Part shown: piece by piece, positions 44,439 to 52,944 of the stretch
How the letters are laid out: each line of letters starts with the position of its first letter
How positions within the stretch are numbered: the first letter of the stretch is position 1
Source of the DNA: Fibrobacter sp. UWR2
GTDB lineage: Bacteria > Fibrobacterota > Fibrobacteria > Fibrobacterales > Fibrobacteraceae
Length of the DNA: 64,000 bases
Direction of reading: 5' to 3'
NCBI RefSeq assembly: GCF_002210285.1
Contig: NZ_MWQE01000009.1
Coordinates: 1 to 64,000 of the forward strand
Made by a program: the position numbers and the translations under genes
The notes under the pieces: generated by a model
Database searches by the model: none
Told to the model about the DNA's origin: nothing
The model's input: only the letters and a program-made list of their open reading frames with translations

Positions 44439-45953
44439 CTAGCGGAACTCGTAGACCTTCGTCGCGAGCACGACCTCGCCGCTACGCATGTTGACCTTGA
44501 TCTTGACCGTGGTCATCTTGCCGCGCGGAATCTGGACCGTCGCACTGTAGCCGATACCCGTTTCCGAAGGCACGTACTTCGTCTCGAACTTCTGGCCGGC
44601 GACGACAACGTCTACGGACCGGATCTGGGACGGGTCGTTGTTGAGGACCTTCTCAACATCGAATATAAGTTCCGGGTACATCGACGCACCCTGCGAAACC
44701 TTCTTCTTGATAACTTCCTTGGCGCCACCGCGCACGCTCACGTGTACGCCCGTCTTGGGGTAGCACTGCAGTTCGCGCTCGATGACTCCATTGAATTCCG
44801 GGCTGTTCTCGGGCACAAACTTGTACTTGTGAGTTCCCGGGACAAGCTTGAGGACCGCCGCCGGATTATCCCTCTCGAGCATGAGTTCCTTCACGAGGCT
44901 ATCGCGCACATAGATCGAGAGCTTGCCCTCGTTGTCGGTATAGCCGCTAGTGGTGTACAGCGCCTCGCACTTGTTTATGTCGGACTTCATGATCTTCACG
45001 GTGCGGTCAAGCCTGTAGTTGAACGCGATGCTGCCGCATTCGAACGTCGTATGTTCCACGGAGCAAAGCGCATCGAACTTCTTTGCGCCAAGCGCGCCAC
45101 GGCTCCACCTGGGCACGAAGCGCATACGCTTGCCGTCGGAGGTGTGGCGTTCGGAACCGATGGCCACCTGCATGCCGTCGGTACAGGTCGCGAAGATCTC
45201 TATGCTGTCGGCGCCCACCACTTCCGGCACACGCTCGAACTTGCATTCGAACTTGGACTTCATTTCCTGATTACGCTTCTCGATCTTTGCATCGAGTTCC
45301 CTGGCCTGCGACTGGATTTCGGCATCGGACTTGTTGGGATCGTCAATTGCAGCCGCAATCTTCTTCGCGAAGTCTGGGTCGCCGGCGTTCTTGGCCTCGA
45401 CAACTACGGGCGGTTTGCCCTTACGGAAGGCAACATACTGCTTCGCCTTCACCGAGACCTGCTGGCCATTCTCTTCCATCACCATCTCGCCCGAGTTCAA
45501 GGCACCGAACGACTGTCCGCCTTCCGTCATGCCCACCGTACCGTCCGTACCGCGAATCGATGCGGTCATGGTCCCGGTCCTGAACTTGAACTGGCTCTTC
45601 TTGCCGGTCTGCTTCTGCGCGTTGAACCGGAGGAGGCCCTTCTTGATGTTGATTTCGGAAATCTGCGAATCCTTGATGAACATGACCTGCGTGAACTCGA
45701 CAAGCGCGTTCTCCTCGATGGAGATCGTGCTGCCTTCGGGCATCGAGATGAGCACACCGGATTCAAGGTCCGTCTGGATAAGGTCCTTTTCCTGGACCTT
45801 CGCGCCTACACGCAGGCTGGCCCAGTCTCCCTGGCCCTTTTTCTTGAACGACACGTCGCCAAGAACGGAACGCACCTTGGCGCTCTGCGGCGCCGCCATG
45901 GACAGGGTGACAGCCAGGAGCACCCACACAGCTAGACTTTTATTTAGCGTCAT
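44439..45953 (-). CDS. FecR-domain secreted protein
   Basis: A 504-residue protein with a signal peptide (SLAVWVLLAVTLSMAAPQ) and an N-terminal FecR domain: GDVSFKKKGQGDWASLRVG, DLIQTDLESGV, and GTMTASIRGTDGTV. FecR domains often sit next to sigma factors or sense periplasmic signals, but no sigma-factor gene lies nearby. The middle is charged and coiled (KSDAEIQSQARELDAKIEKR), and the C-terminal half holds Cys-containing beta-rich repeats that may be Ig-like. The ATG at 45953 has AGAGG upstream. Confidence 0.75.
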   Translation of the reverse strand: MTLNKSLAVWVLLAVTLSMAAPQSAKVRSVLGDVSFKKKGQGDWASLRVGAKVQEKDLIQTDLESGVLISMPEGSTISIEENALVEFTQVMFIKDSQISEINIKKGLLRFNAQKQTGKKSQFKFRTGTMTASIRGTDGTVGMTEGGQSFGALNSGEMVMEENGQQVSVKAKQYVAFRKGKPPVVVEAKNAGDPDFAKKIAAAIDDPNKSDAEIQSQARELDAKIEKRNQEMKSKFECKFERVPEVVGADSIEIFATCTDGMQVAIGSERHTSDGKRMRFVPRWSRGALGAKKFDALCSVEHTTFECGSIAFNYRLDRTVKIMKSDINKCEALYTTSGYTDNEGKLSIYVRDSLVKELMLERDNPAAVLKLVPGTHKYKFVPENSPEFNGVIERELQCYPKTGVHVSVRGGAKEVIKKKVSQGASMYPELIFDVEKVLNNDPSQIRSVDVVVAGQKFETKYVPSETGIGYSATVQIPRGKMTTVKIKVNMRSGEVVLATKVYEFR

Positions 45954-46063
45954 TTAATACCTCTATAACTACGCGCGCTTGGCGCGACACACACGTAATA
46001 AAATCACATCAATAAAATATAATCTGAAAAAGCAAAAAAAACACGGGGGAGATTACTCCAACA

Positions 46064-46094
46064 GGGCATAATGTGATAATGCCCAACATTTTTT
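46064..46094. promoter_or_regulatory. terminator-like hairpin upstream of a promoter
   Basis: GGGCAT and ATGCCC flank a 9-base loop and are followed by AACATTTTTTT on the plus strand. No plus-strand gene ends here, so it may isolate the next promoter from upstream transcription or be a protein-binding site. Only a few bases separate it from the promoter at 46119. Confidence 0.35.
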
Positions 46095-46118
46095 TCTAAA
46101 AAAAAATCCCGTCATGGC

Positions 46119-46146
46119 TTGTATTACATTATTAATTTGCTATAAT
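46119..46146 (+). promoter_or_regulatory. promoter of the outer-membrane protein gene
   Basis: TTGTAT (46119-46124), a 16-base spacer and a perfect TATAAT (46141-46146) lie 30 nt upstream of the ATG at 46176. Confidence 0.6.
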
Positions 46147-46175
46147 TCCATCCATTCATACAAGGAGGAAATCCA

Positions 46176-46829
46176 ATGATACGCAAGCTCTTACTTATCA
46201 CCGCCATCTCTCTGGGCATGGCATTCGCACAGAACCCCTACGAAAGCACCGAAGCTTCGCAGTCCACCAGCGCTCCGGCACCGGTAGCACCGGCCGACGA
46301 TCCGGCATGGAACATCAGCATCCACCCGGTGAGCCTCGTCGTGATGACGGCCCTCGGCCTCAAGACCCTGTTCGTGACCGTCGAACGCTCCGTCACGCCG
46401 CACACGTCTGTCATTATCCGCCCGGAAGTCATGTACGTGAGCAGCGACTACTACGATATCGACGAAGATGACGCCAGCTTCGACATGCTCGCCCTGGGAA
46501 TCATCGGCGGCTTCCGCTACTACGTGAACCCCGGCCACAAGGGTCTCTACGTCGAAGCCGAACTCCAGTACGCCCACGTCGGTCTCGACTACGACGATGA
46601 CGATGTCGAGGCAAGCGCAAGCGCCAACGCCTTTGGCCCCTATGTCCTGGTCGGTTGGAAGTTCCGCACTGGTCGCGCAACGTTCTCCATCGACCTCGGT
46701 GTCGGCTACAACATCATGTCTGCAAGCGCCGAAGGCAAGAACAAGGACAACGCCGAAGAAGATGCCGAAAATCTCGTTTCCAATGGTTTCGGCACCGACA
46801 TCAACCTGACCTTCGGTCTCGCTTTCTAG
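46176..46829 (+). CDS. small outer-membrane beta-barrel protein
   Basis: A 217-residue protein with a signal peptide cut after SLGMAFA, a Pro/Ala-rich segment, and a barrel with alternating strands ending in INLTFGLAF, the usual C-terminal Phe of outer-membrane proteins. Two acidic loops (DDDDVEAS and KDNAEEDAEN) look surface-exposed. GGAGG precedes the ATG. Its own promoter and terminator make it a single-gene unit. Role unknown. Confidence 0.75.
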   Translation: MIRKLLLITAISLGMAFAQNPYESTEASQSTSAPAPVAPADDPAWNISIHPVSLVVMTALGLKTLFVTVERSVTPHTSVIIRPEVMYVSSDYYDIDEDDASFDMLALGIIGGFRYYVNPGHKGLYVEAELQYAHVGLDYDDDDVEASASANAFGPYVLVGWKFRTGRATFSIDLGVGYNIMSASAEGKNKDNAEEDAENLVSNGFGTDINLTFGLAF

Positions 46830-46862
46830 TCTAGTCGCGAAACAGAACTAACGGTTTTAAAA

Positions 46863-46890
46863 GGATCCGCTGCAAAAGCGGGTCTTTTTT
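46863..46890 (+). terminator. terminator after the outer-membrane protein gene
   Basis: GATCCGCT and AGCGGGTC pair (one G-T wobble) around GCAAA, followed by seven T. Confidence 0.85.
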
Positions 46891-46920
46891 TACGAATTTA
46901 GCGCCATTCAGTTGTTAGTA

Positions 46921-47163
46921 TAATTGTTACTAGGATGTTATTAAAGTGTTGATTGAATAATTAGCCGATACATCCTGTTATCACCACAGTTCACCCGTTA
47001 TCCACAGATGGGATAAATTGTTTCACGTGAAACATTTCTTTAAAGGGCACTTTGTGAAAAAGTCGGGGAATTTGTTCAGAGATTATTCACATCGCTTTCG
47101 CAGGAAATTATACGCCCGACCATTTTGTTAATAGAATGTTTACAAAAATATCAACACGGACAC
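46921..47163. other. DnaA-box-rich AT-rich region, possible oriC part
   Basis: This gene-free stretch carries TTATCCACA at 46998-47006 and TTATTCACA at 47083-47091, both perfect to TTATNCACA, plus a near-match TGTGAAAAA at 47053-47061 on the other strand. A perfect parS lies between them. It is close to rsmG-parA-parB, as expected for a chromosomal origin region, though dnaA itself is not in the window. Confidence 0.45.
47019..47034. other. parS: parS site (perfect)
   Basis: TGTTTCACGTGAAACA, the 16-bp ParB-binding palindrome, with no mismatch. It is 4.9 kb from parB. Confidence 0.9.
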
Positions 47164-47179
47164 GGGTTTCCCGCAATGA

Positions 47180-47216
47180 AAAAAGCCCCGACGGCATTCC
47201 GTCGAGGCAATTTTTT
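47180..47216. terminator. bidirectional terminator
   Basis: GCCCCGACGG and CCGTCGAGGC form a strong hairpin with one mismatch. A run of A precedes it and a run of T follows, so it can stop transcription from either side; it ends the PPOX-like gene on the minus strand. Confidence 0.75.
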
Positions 47217-47244
47217 CATCAATGAGATTCCGGGTCAAGCCCAA

Positions 47245-47260
47245 AATTTCACGTGAAACA
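47245..47260. other. parS-like site (14 of 16)
   Basis: The 16-mer starting AATTTCACGTG differs from the consensus parS only at its first two bases. It lies just beyond the 3' end of the PPOX-like gene. Confidence 0.65.
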
Positions 47261-47265
47261 ATCGA

Positions 47266-47664
47266 CTAGAACTTCACGGTGCGGGGAGCCGCCGTAAAGC
47301 TGTAGAACGTAGCGGTCGCTTCCTTGAAGTAGAGCGTCTCGGTGTTGTCGTCGTCGGGGGAGTACATCGACTTGAGTTCCGGGTAGTGCTCGAGCATGTC
47401 GACCTTCGGTTCGCGGCGGTCGTCGCGGACCAGGGTACCGGCGACGCGGACCCACTCGTTACCCGCGGCGTTCATCGCGCAGATTTCGACCTTGCCGTTC
47501 TTCTGGATCTGCTTGGAGCAGTCCTTCGACTTGCCGGTCTGGATATAGAGTTTGCCCTCGAAAATGTTGGCGGTTCCGAACGGGCGGACGCGCGGCTGGT
47601 CGCCGTCGGCCGTCGCGAGGAAATACGCACCACATGCCTTGAGAAATTTTACGACTTCTTCCAT
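47266..47664 (-). CDS. pyridoxamine 5'-phosphate oxidase-fold protein
   Basis: A 132-residue small split-barrel flavoprotein. It has the family pattern YFLATADGDQPRVRPFG near the start, then KLYIQTGKSKDCSKQI and VRVAGTLVRDD. Related proteins bind FMN or F420-like cofactors; the substrate is not predictable. The ATG at 47664 has AAGGAAC upstream, better than the ATG at 47694. Confidence 0.8.
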   Translation of the reverse strand: MEEVVKFLKACGAYFLATADGDQPRVRPFGTANIFEGKLYIQTGKSKDCSKQIQKNGKVEICAMNAAGNEWVRVAGTLVRDDRREPKVDMLEHYPELKSMYSPDDDNTETLYFKEATATFYSFTAAPRTVKF

Positions 47665-47719
47665 AAGATGTTCCTTTTTTTTGAAAAAATTCAATACTTG
47701 TCTGCTAAAATATAGATTA

Positions 47720-48268
47720 TTATACCCACATACTAATGCCTACCGGCAAGTTAAACAATATATGGAAATAAGGACTCTTCGTCCGTACCAGATAGCCCAC
47801 CCTGACATTGAACATGTCGATGATTGTCCCGATACAGAGCGAAAAGCCGTAATCAAAGCCAGTCTCGTTAATGTAGCCCAGTTCTGGACCTAGGGAAAAC
47901 TTGAACGAGATGCCCCTTTCGTAGAAATATAGGATATTTGGCTGCAGCAAGAAGTTAAACCCGTCCGCATAAAAAGCATGCGTCCCAATAGTCCACAACC
48001 AAATGTGACTTGGTATAAAACTGGAATCATCACCTTTAACGTATATATAATTCCAATCACCAAAAACCCAATCTGCTCCAAAAGCGAAACCTGTGCCGCC
48101 TCCCAGGTACATATTCCAAGGAACCAATTCCCGAAAGAAAGTTTTTCCAGAGTTCTGCTGCACCCTAGCGGAATCCTGCGCTACATTGGGGTCCTGTTCC
48201 TCGTTGGCAAATGAGATGCCCGCCATCACGAGCACTATAAAAAAAGACAAAAAAAAGCGCGATTTCAT
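47720..48268 (-). CDS. secreted or outer-membrane protein, unknown
   Basis: A 182-residue protein with a signal peptide (FFLSFFIVLVMAGISFA) and a body of short aromatic, Gly-rich beta-strands (MYLGGGTGFAFGADWVFGD) like small barrel proteins. No family recognised. It precedes the PPOX-like gene in the same direction. Likely an outer-membrane protein of unknown role. Confidence 0.6.
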   Translation of the reverse strand: MKSRFFLSFFIVLVMAGISFANEEQDPNVAQDSARVQQNSGKTFFRELVPWNMYLGGGTGFAFGADWVFGDWNYIYVKGDDSSFIPSHIWLWTIGTHAFYADGFNFLLQPNILYFYERGISFKFSLGPELGYINETGFDYGFSLCIGTIIDMFNVRVGYLVRTKSPYFHILFNLPVGISMWV

Positions 48269-48278
48269 GTCAATAAAT

Positions 48279-48788
48279 TCAGAATGACGCCTTCGCTACC
48301 TCTTCGCGGTAGATTGCCGCCATATCGGCGGAGAAGCAGCAAAAGATGACTTTCTTGACGGTTTTTGCCGGGAATTCGCGGACGGTATTTACCGCAATCT
48401 CGGTCGCCTCGTGCCAGGGGTAACCGTAGACGCCGGTCGAAATAGCGGGGAAGGCGACCGTCTCGCAGCCGTTCTGTTCAGCCAGATCGAGGCAGCTTTT
48501 GTAGCAGGATTCCAGCAGTTCGGGTTCGCCGTGCAGGCCATCCCGGTAGATGGGACCCGGAGTATGGATGACGAACTTTGCCGGCAACTTGAACCCGGGG
48601 GTAATCCTGGCCTCGCCGGTCTTGCACCCGCCGAACGGAATGCACGCCTGCAATAGCTCCGGGCCCGCCGCCCGGTGGATGGCGCCGTCCACGCCACCGC
48701 CACCCAGCAGCGAACAGTTCGCCGCATTCACGATGGCATCCACTGCAAGCTTGGTGATGTCGCCCTGGATAATCTCGATTTCTACCAT
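48279..48788 (-). CDS. macrodomain O-acetyl-ADP-ribose deacetylase
   Basis: A 169-residue macrodomain of the YmdB type. Diagnostic segments: [40 protein letters not shown], and [13 protein letters not shown]. These remove ADP-ribose or hydrolyse O-acetyl-ADP-ribose. The ATG at 48788 has GGAGG upstream. The gene lies just after an unrelated secreted-protein gene. All active-site residues appear present. Confidence 0.9.
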   Translation of the reverse strand: MVEIEIIQGDITKLAVDAIVNAANCSLLGGGGVDGAIHRAAGPELLQACIPFGGCKTGEARITPGFKLPAKFVIHTPGPIYRDGLHGEPELLESCYKSCLDLAEQNGCETVAFPAISTGVYGYPWHEATEIAVNTVREFPAKTVKKVIFCCFSADMAAIYREEVAKASF

Positions 48789-48898
48789 TTAGGCCTCCGG
48801 CATAAATATACTATTTATACCACATGATAAGCAGCACCATTATGAAAATGACCGCGAAATTATATATATTATCTACGGGAGAATAATTTGGGGTTATC

Positions 48899-49219
48899 AT
48901 GAGATTTTACGGTATTGCAATTCTTTTACTGGCGAGCGCGTCACTGTCGTTCGCCCAGCTACTGCCACAGAAACAGACCGGGGACTTGCCTAAAATCGAC
49001 CGCGCCCTGATATTCAAGGTGGACTATAACGACAAGGCCGAGGCTTCGGATTCGAACTCCGGGAAAATCAATCCCTCCATAAAAGAGCAAGAAAAAGGAA
49101 ATTACCTGAAAAATTCACTCATTTGGACGGGGCTCTGCGTCACGGGAGCAGCCCTCTCGGCAGCATTCGGTGGACACGGCCCCATCTGGTGCGACCCAAA
49201 TTCACCAGCAAGGTTCTAG
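48899..49219 (+). CDS. small exported protein, unknown
   Basis: A 106-residue protein with a signal peptide (IAILLLASASLSFAQ), a charged middle, and a hydrophobic segment near the end (LIWTGLCVTGAALSAAF). Start ATG 48899; the ribosome-binding site GGGGTT is weak. No family recognised. Confidence 0.6.
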   Translation: MRFYGIAILLLASASLSFAQLLPQKQTGDLPKIDRALIFKVDYNDKAEASDSNSGKINPSIKEQEKGNYLKNSLIWTGLCVTGAALSAAFGGHGPIWCDPNSPARF

Positions 49220-49263
49220 AAATATATTTGCGGACTAATGTTGAAAGTTTTGAATTATATAAA

Positions 49264-49279
49264 TGTTTCACGTGGAACG
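49264..49279. other. parS-like site (14 of 16)
   Basis: TGTTTCACGTGGAACG differs from the consensus at two positions in the right half. It lies in the 178-nt gap between two exported-protein genes. Confidence 0.6.
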
Positions 49280-49397
49280 TTTGCAAACCGAGGAAGCGGC
49301 GACAAACTTGTTTGTCGACATTTCCGAGGTGCAGCATGTAGGCTCCGAAGGAAACCGGGTAGAGATAACAGTCTAACTTTTTTCTATATTTACCGAC

Positions 49398-50216
49398 ATG
49401 AGAAGGACACTATTTATACTGACATTCCTGGCGTTAAACGCATTCGCATCCGATTGCATCCAAACCATATTCGACCTCTATATCGGAAAAGAGTACGGTA
49501 TATACGACAAGAGCTACGAGGGCTATGTTCCCGACAGTATCTATTATGAGGAAAAAGGCGCCGACATTGGCCTCCTCGACCAGATTCGGATCACTAAATA
49601 CTACAGGACCGGGCGCCATCTGGACAGCACCATGGAGTATTTTATAAAACCGGACACGACTATACAGGAACTGACTGTCTATAACGATACCACGATAATC
49701 GAGAAAGACGGGAACATGAAGTACATTTCCATCTACAAGGACGGGTACCTGTTTAAAAAGAGGGATGTCTTTCTGAACGAAAAAGAAAATAAATTTCAAT
49801 TTAGCGAGATGACCTACTCCAGCGATAATGGCAGCGTGGTCAGCGATCATGGGTCATGCGGTATCCTTCGCGACACCCTCTACAGCAAGAGTAGCTGCGT
49901 TTATGCTTTTAGCATCTTAGTCCATGACCCTGAGGACGAAGGCAGGTGCATCGATCCGTATCAGCCGGATTCAACATACCCTTTCATGTCGAAATACGAA
50001 TACGAGATACGGGGAGACACACTTATCCAGACATGGACAAGCATGGTATTTCCGGCAATCGAAAAGTCATTCTATGTTTATGTCGGCGCGGAGGAGGAAC
50101 CCGTCCGCATTGCACCCAAGAAAATATACCCGCTCGCGGACTGGCGAAAGTTCAAACAGTTCGACCTCCTCGGTCGCCCCGCGAAGGGGAAGTACACCGT
50201 AAAACTTTCAAGGTAA
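49398..50216 (+). CDS. exported protein, unknown
   Basis: A 272-residue protein with a signal peptide (TLFILTFLALNAFAS) and a body rich in beta-strands and charged residues. It has KYEYEIRGDTLIQTW near the end and a basic C-terminus. Six Cys are visible, perhaps forming disulfides. It resembles secreted proteins known only as hypothetical in Fibrobacter-like genomes. Function unknown. Confidence 0.6.
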   Translation: MRRTLFILTFLALNAFASDCIQTIFDLYIGKEYGIYDKSYEGYVPDSIYYEEKGADIGLLDQIRITKYYRTGRHLDSTMEYFIKPDTTIQELTVYNDTTIIEKDGNMKYISIYKDGYLFKKRDVFLNEKENKFQFSEMTYSSDNGSVVSDHGSCGILRDTLYSKSSCVYAFSILVHDPEDEGRCIDPYQPDSTYPFMSKYEYEIRGDTLIQTWTSMVFPAIEKSFYVYVGAEEEPVRIAPKKIYPLADWRKFKQFDLLGRPAKGKYTVKLSR

Positions 50217-50276
50217 GTTCACACTATTTCAACATTTATCAAAAAGTTATTCACGGATATTTTTAAAAAATGAAAG

Positions 50277-50309
50277 GACGCCAACCTCGGCGCCCTCTTT
50301 TTTTTGTGA
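50277..50309 (+). terminator. terminator after the exported-protein gene
   Basis: GGACGCC and GGCGCCC pair around AACCTC with one mismatch, followed by CTC and eight T. Confidence 0.65.
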
Positions 50310-50320
50310 GATATACTAAA

Positions 50321-50424
50321 TTGTGTGGGAACGCGAAACCAACATGTTGAACATGTTGGGCCTCTGGCTTCGCCATAGGCCAACACCCTGCGGTTCCCAA
50401 ATAAAAATGTGCAAGCACATTTTT
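50321..50424. repeat. nested inverted-repeat element upstream of rsmG
   Basis: A folded block: an outer stem (TGGGAAC at 50326 with GTTCCCA at 50393), an inner stem (TGTTGGGCCT at 50354 with AGGCCAACA at 50377), and a separate perfect hairpin AAAAATGTGC/GCACATTTTT at 50403-50424. It also has a tandem ACATGTTGA/ACATGTTGG. It lies between an intrinsic terminator and a parS. It may be a repeat element or a structured RNA leader. Confidence 0.45.
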
Positions 50425-50442
50425 GCTTGGTCACCTTGGCTG

Positions 50443-50458
50443 TGTTTCACGTGAAACA
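50443..50458. other. parS: parS site (perfect)
   Basis: A second exact TGTTTCACGTGAAACA, 47 nt before the rsmG start and 709 nt before parA. Confidence 0.9.
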
Positions 50459-50467
50459 CCAACATAA

Positions 50468-50493
50468 AAGATCCCCGCCTGCGCGGGGATGAC
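50468..50493. repeat. palindromic repeat, copy 1
   Basis: ATCCCCGC and GCGGGGAT flank a 4-base loop inside a 26-nt unit that recurs with a one-base loop change at 50733-50758. This core (CCCCGCCTxCGCGGGG) is a common bacterial REP-type palindrome. Confidence 0.7.
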
Positions 50494-50504
50494 GTTAGGA
50501 AAAA

Positions 50505-51170
50505 TTGAGCTACAGAACAAACATAGAGCAGCAGAATCTCCTGAACCAGTTCCTGAAGGAACATGGCGTGCAGCTGTCCGGAGAGACGCTGGGCAAGCTC
50601 TATGACTTTGCCGACCTGGTGGTAGAAACCAAGCAATTCGGCAACCTGATTTCGGCAAAGGATTCCGAGAAGTTCCTGAGCCGGCACATCGCCGACTCGC
50701 TCGTTCCCTATATATATATAGTGAAGGAAATGAAGATCCCCGCCTCCGCGGGGATGACAGCTGGAAAAAAATGGGCCGACATGGGTGCCGGCGCAGGGTG
50801 CCCGGTCTTCCCGCTCGCCATCGCGATGCCCGAGGTGCAGTTCTATGCGGTGGAGCCCCGCCACATGCGCGTGGAGTTCATGAACTACGCGAAAGAAAAG
50901 CTCGGGCTCAAGAACCTGACCGTGGTGGGCAAGCGCTTCGAGACTTCGGGCCTTGCCGACCTGGACTTCATCAGCTGCCGCGCCCTCTCGACTTTCGAAA
51001 ACGACTGGGAACGTGCACAGCCCGCCCTCAAGAAGGGCGGACTATTCCTCACATTAAAAAGTTTCAATAGCATTTCACACCTGGAAAACGACCCGGCAGT
51101 CAACATCTGGAAATACAAACTGCCGAACGAAGAACAGGATTACGCCTTAGTCACTCGAGGTAATAAATGA
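50505..51170 (+). CDS. rsmG: 16S rRNA m7G527 methyltransferase RsmG
   Basis: A 221-residue RsmG (GidB), which methylates G527 of 16S rRNA. Recognised by NLISAKDSEKFLSRHIADSLV and the SAM-binding DMGAGAGCPVFPLAIAMP region. Between these, residues KIPASAGMTAG are encoded by a palindromic repeat and are not part of the normal family sequence. Start is TTG with AGGA upstream. The stop overlaps the parA ATG (ATGA). Some binding residues differ from the usual GSGAGFPG, so activity may be altered. Confidence 0.88.
   Translation: MSYRTNIEQQNLLNQFLKEHGVQLSGETLGKLYDFADLVVETKQFGNLISAKDSEKFLSRHIADSLVPYIYIVKEMKIPASAGMTAGKKWADMGAGAGCPVFPLAIAMPEVQFYAVEPRHMRVEFMNYAKEKLGLKNLTVVGKRFETSGLADLDFISCRALSTFENDWERAQPALKKGGLFLTLKSFNSISHLENDPAVNIWKYKLPNEEQDYALVTRGNK
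50733..50758. repeat. palindromic repeat, copy 2, inside rsmG
   Basis: ATCCCCGC and GCGGGGAT (50736-50743 and 50748-50755) flank CTCC. The unit keeps the rsmG frame and adds MKIPASAGMT to the protein. Confidence 0.7.
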
Positions 51171-51949
51171 GTAAAGTGATAGCAGTATGCAACCAGAAGG
51201 GCGGCGTGGGCAAGACCACGACGGCCGTGAACTTGGCTGCAAGTTTTGCCGCTCTCGAAAAAAAGACACTCCTTATCGACATGGACCCGCAGGGTAACGC
51301 CTCGCAGGGTCTGGGATTCATGGAATCGCAAGAAACCGATATCCATGAAATTCTCGACATGGCCGATAATCCGGACAACATGACGTTCGAAAACCTGAAG
51401 CCGGCCATAGCCGATACGACCCTCGACTACCTGAAGGTCATCACCTCCGGCCCGGACCTCGCCGTCATGGAAATCGAACTGGTGAACGCGATGAGCCGCG
51501 AACACCGCCTCGAACGCATCATCAAGGTGCTGAAGGACGAATTCGAGTTCATCATCATCGACGCGCCCCCGAGCCTGAACCTTTTGACACTGAACGTGCT
51601 CACGGCGGCGACGAGCGTGCTCATCCCGGTGCAGTGCGAATACTACGCCCTGCAGGGTATGACCGAACTCTTCAAGACTATCCGCGAAGTGCAGAAGAAC
51701 CTGAACGCGAACCTCAAGATCGAAGGTGCGCTCCTCACCATGTTCGCGAACAACAACCTCTCGAAACAGGTGGCCGAAGAAGTCCGCGAAAACCTGGCCG
51801 ACACGGTTTTCCAGACGGTCATCCCGAGGAACGTCCGCCTGAGCGAAGCGCCCTCCCACGGCAAGCCGGTCATTTTGTACGACGTGCAGAGCTCCGGTTC
51901 GCAATCCTACATGAAACTCGCCGAAGAAATCCTGAACAAGGACAGGTAA
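51167..51949 (+). CDS. parA: chromosome partitioning ATPase ParA (Soj)
   Basis: A 260-residue Walker-type ATPase: deviant Walker A KGGVGKTT near residue 12, LLIDMDPQGNAS, IIIDAPPSLN, and the ParA C-terminal end. It drives ParB-parS origin separation. The ATG overlaps the rsmG stop, and parB starts 6 nt after its stop, so the three genes are one operon. All catalytic residues are intact. Confidence 0.95.
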   Translation: MSKVIAVCNQKGGVGKTTTAVNLAASFAALEKKTLLIDMDPQGNASQGLGFMESQETDIHEILDMADNPDNMTFENLKPAIADTTLDYLKVITSGPDLAVMEIELVNAMSREHRLERIIKVLKDEFEFIIIDAPPSLNLLTLNVLTAATSVLIPVQCEYYALQGMTELFKTIREVQKNLNANLKIEGALLTMFANNNLSKQVAEEVRENLADTVFQTVIPRNVRLSEAPSHGKPVILYDVQSSGSQSYMKLAEEILNKDR

Positions 51950-51955
51950 TATAAT

Positions 51956-52933
51956 ATGGGTAAAAAAGCATTAGGACGCGGTCTTTCCGACATTCTCAGA
52001 TTCCACAACGTGGCGGCGCCTGTCAGTGCGCCCGAATCGGTCAGCAATCCTGCCGCCAGCGAACCCGAAGTCGACAGCAGCGAGAAGATTGTTGAAATCG
52101 CTATCGACCTCATCGACAGGAACCCCTACCAGCCGCGCACGGTTTTCAACGAAGAAGAACTCACCGAACTTGCGAACTCCATCAAGCAGCAGGGGCTTAT
52201 TCAGCCCATCGTGCTCCGCAAGGTGGGCGACCGCTACCAGATTATCAGCGGTGAACGCCGTACCCGCGCAAGCAAGCTCGCCGGTTTTTCGACCATCAAG
52301 GCACAGGTCTACGAAAACCTCGACGACAAGGTGATGAGCGAATGGGCCCTCATCGAGAACATCCAGCGCGTGGACCTGAACCCGGTCGAAATCGCCAGGT
52401 CGTACCAGAAACTTATCGACAATTATAATTACACGCACGAAGACCTCGCGAAGGCTGTGGGCAAATCCCGTTCGGCAATCACGAATGCGCTTCGCCTGCT
52501 CAAGCTCCCCGAAATAGTGCTCACTTGGATAGAAGAGGGCAAGATTGCCGGCGGTGCCGCACGCGCCCTCTGCAGCGACAAGATTGCCAACCCGGAAGCG
52601 CTGGCCCGCCGCATTATCGAAGAAGGCCTGAACGTCCGCCAGATCGAGGCGATTTCCCGCGGTGAAGATATCAACAAGCCGAAGGAAGAAACTACAGAAC
52701 CGGTAGAAAATGTGGATACGCAGCCTGCAGGCGAGAAGCCCGAGGCCCCCGCGAAGCCCAAGCCGGAACTCAGCGCCGACATGAAGAATTTCGAGTCCAG
52801 GCTCGAGACGTTCTTCGGTACCAAGGTCCAGCTGAACCCGAGCGCCGCCGGCAAGCCCGAAGGCACGATCGTCATCAAGTACTACAGTATGGACGACCTG
52901 ACCCGAATCCAGGAAATCATGGAAAACCGCTAA
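51956..52933 (+). CDS. parB: chromosome partitioning protein ParB (Spo0J)
   Basis: A 325-residue ParB. It starts MGKKALGRGLSDIL, has the CTP-binding region with ERRTRASKLAG, and the HTH with VGKSRSAITNALRLLKLP. A Pro/Lys/Glu-rich linker precedes the C-terminal dimerisation domain. It binds the parS sites listed in this window, two perfect and two near-perfect. The family's key motifs appear unbroken. Confidence 0.95.
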   Translation: MGKKALGRGLSDILRFHNVAAPVSAPESVSNPAASEPEVDSSEKIVEIAIDLIDRNPYQPRTVFNEEELTELANSIKQQGLIQPIVLRKVGDRYQIISGERRTRASKLAGFSTIKAQVYENLDDKVMSEWALIENIQRVDLNPVEIARSYQKLIDNYNYTHEDLAKAVGKSRSAITNALRLLKLPEIVLTWIEEGKIAGGAARALCSDKIANPEALARRIIEEGLNVRQIEAISRGEDINKPKEETTEPVENVDTQPAGEKPEAPAKPKPELSADMKNFESRLETFFGTKVQLNPSAAGKPEGTIVIKYYSMDDLTRIQEIMENR

Positions 52934-52944
52934 GGGAGTGAACC

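Noticed and set aside
50316-50864. 182-codon minus-strand frame over rsmG
   Set aside because: It is antisense to rsmG and contains the palindromic repeats; no domain or start signal.
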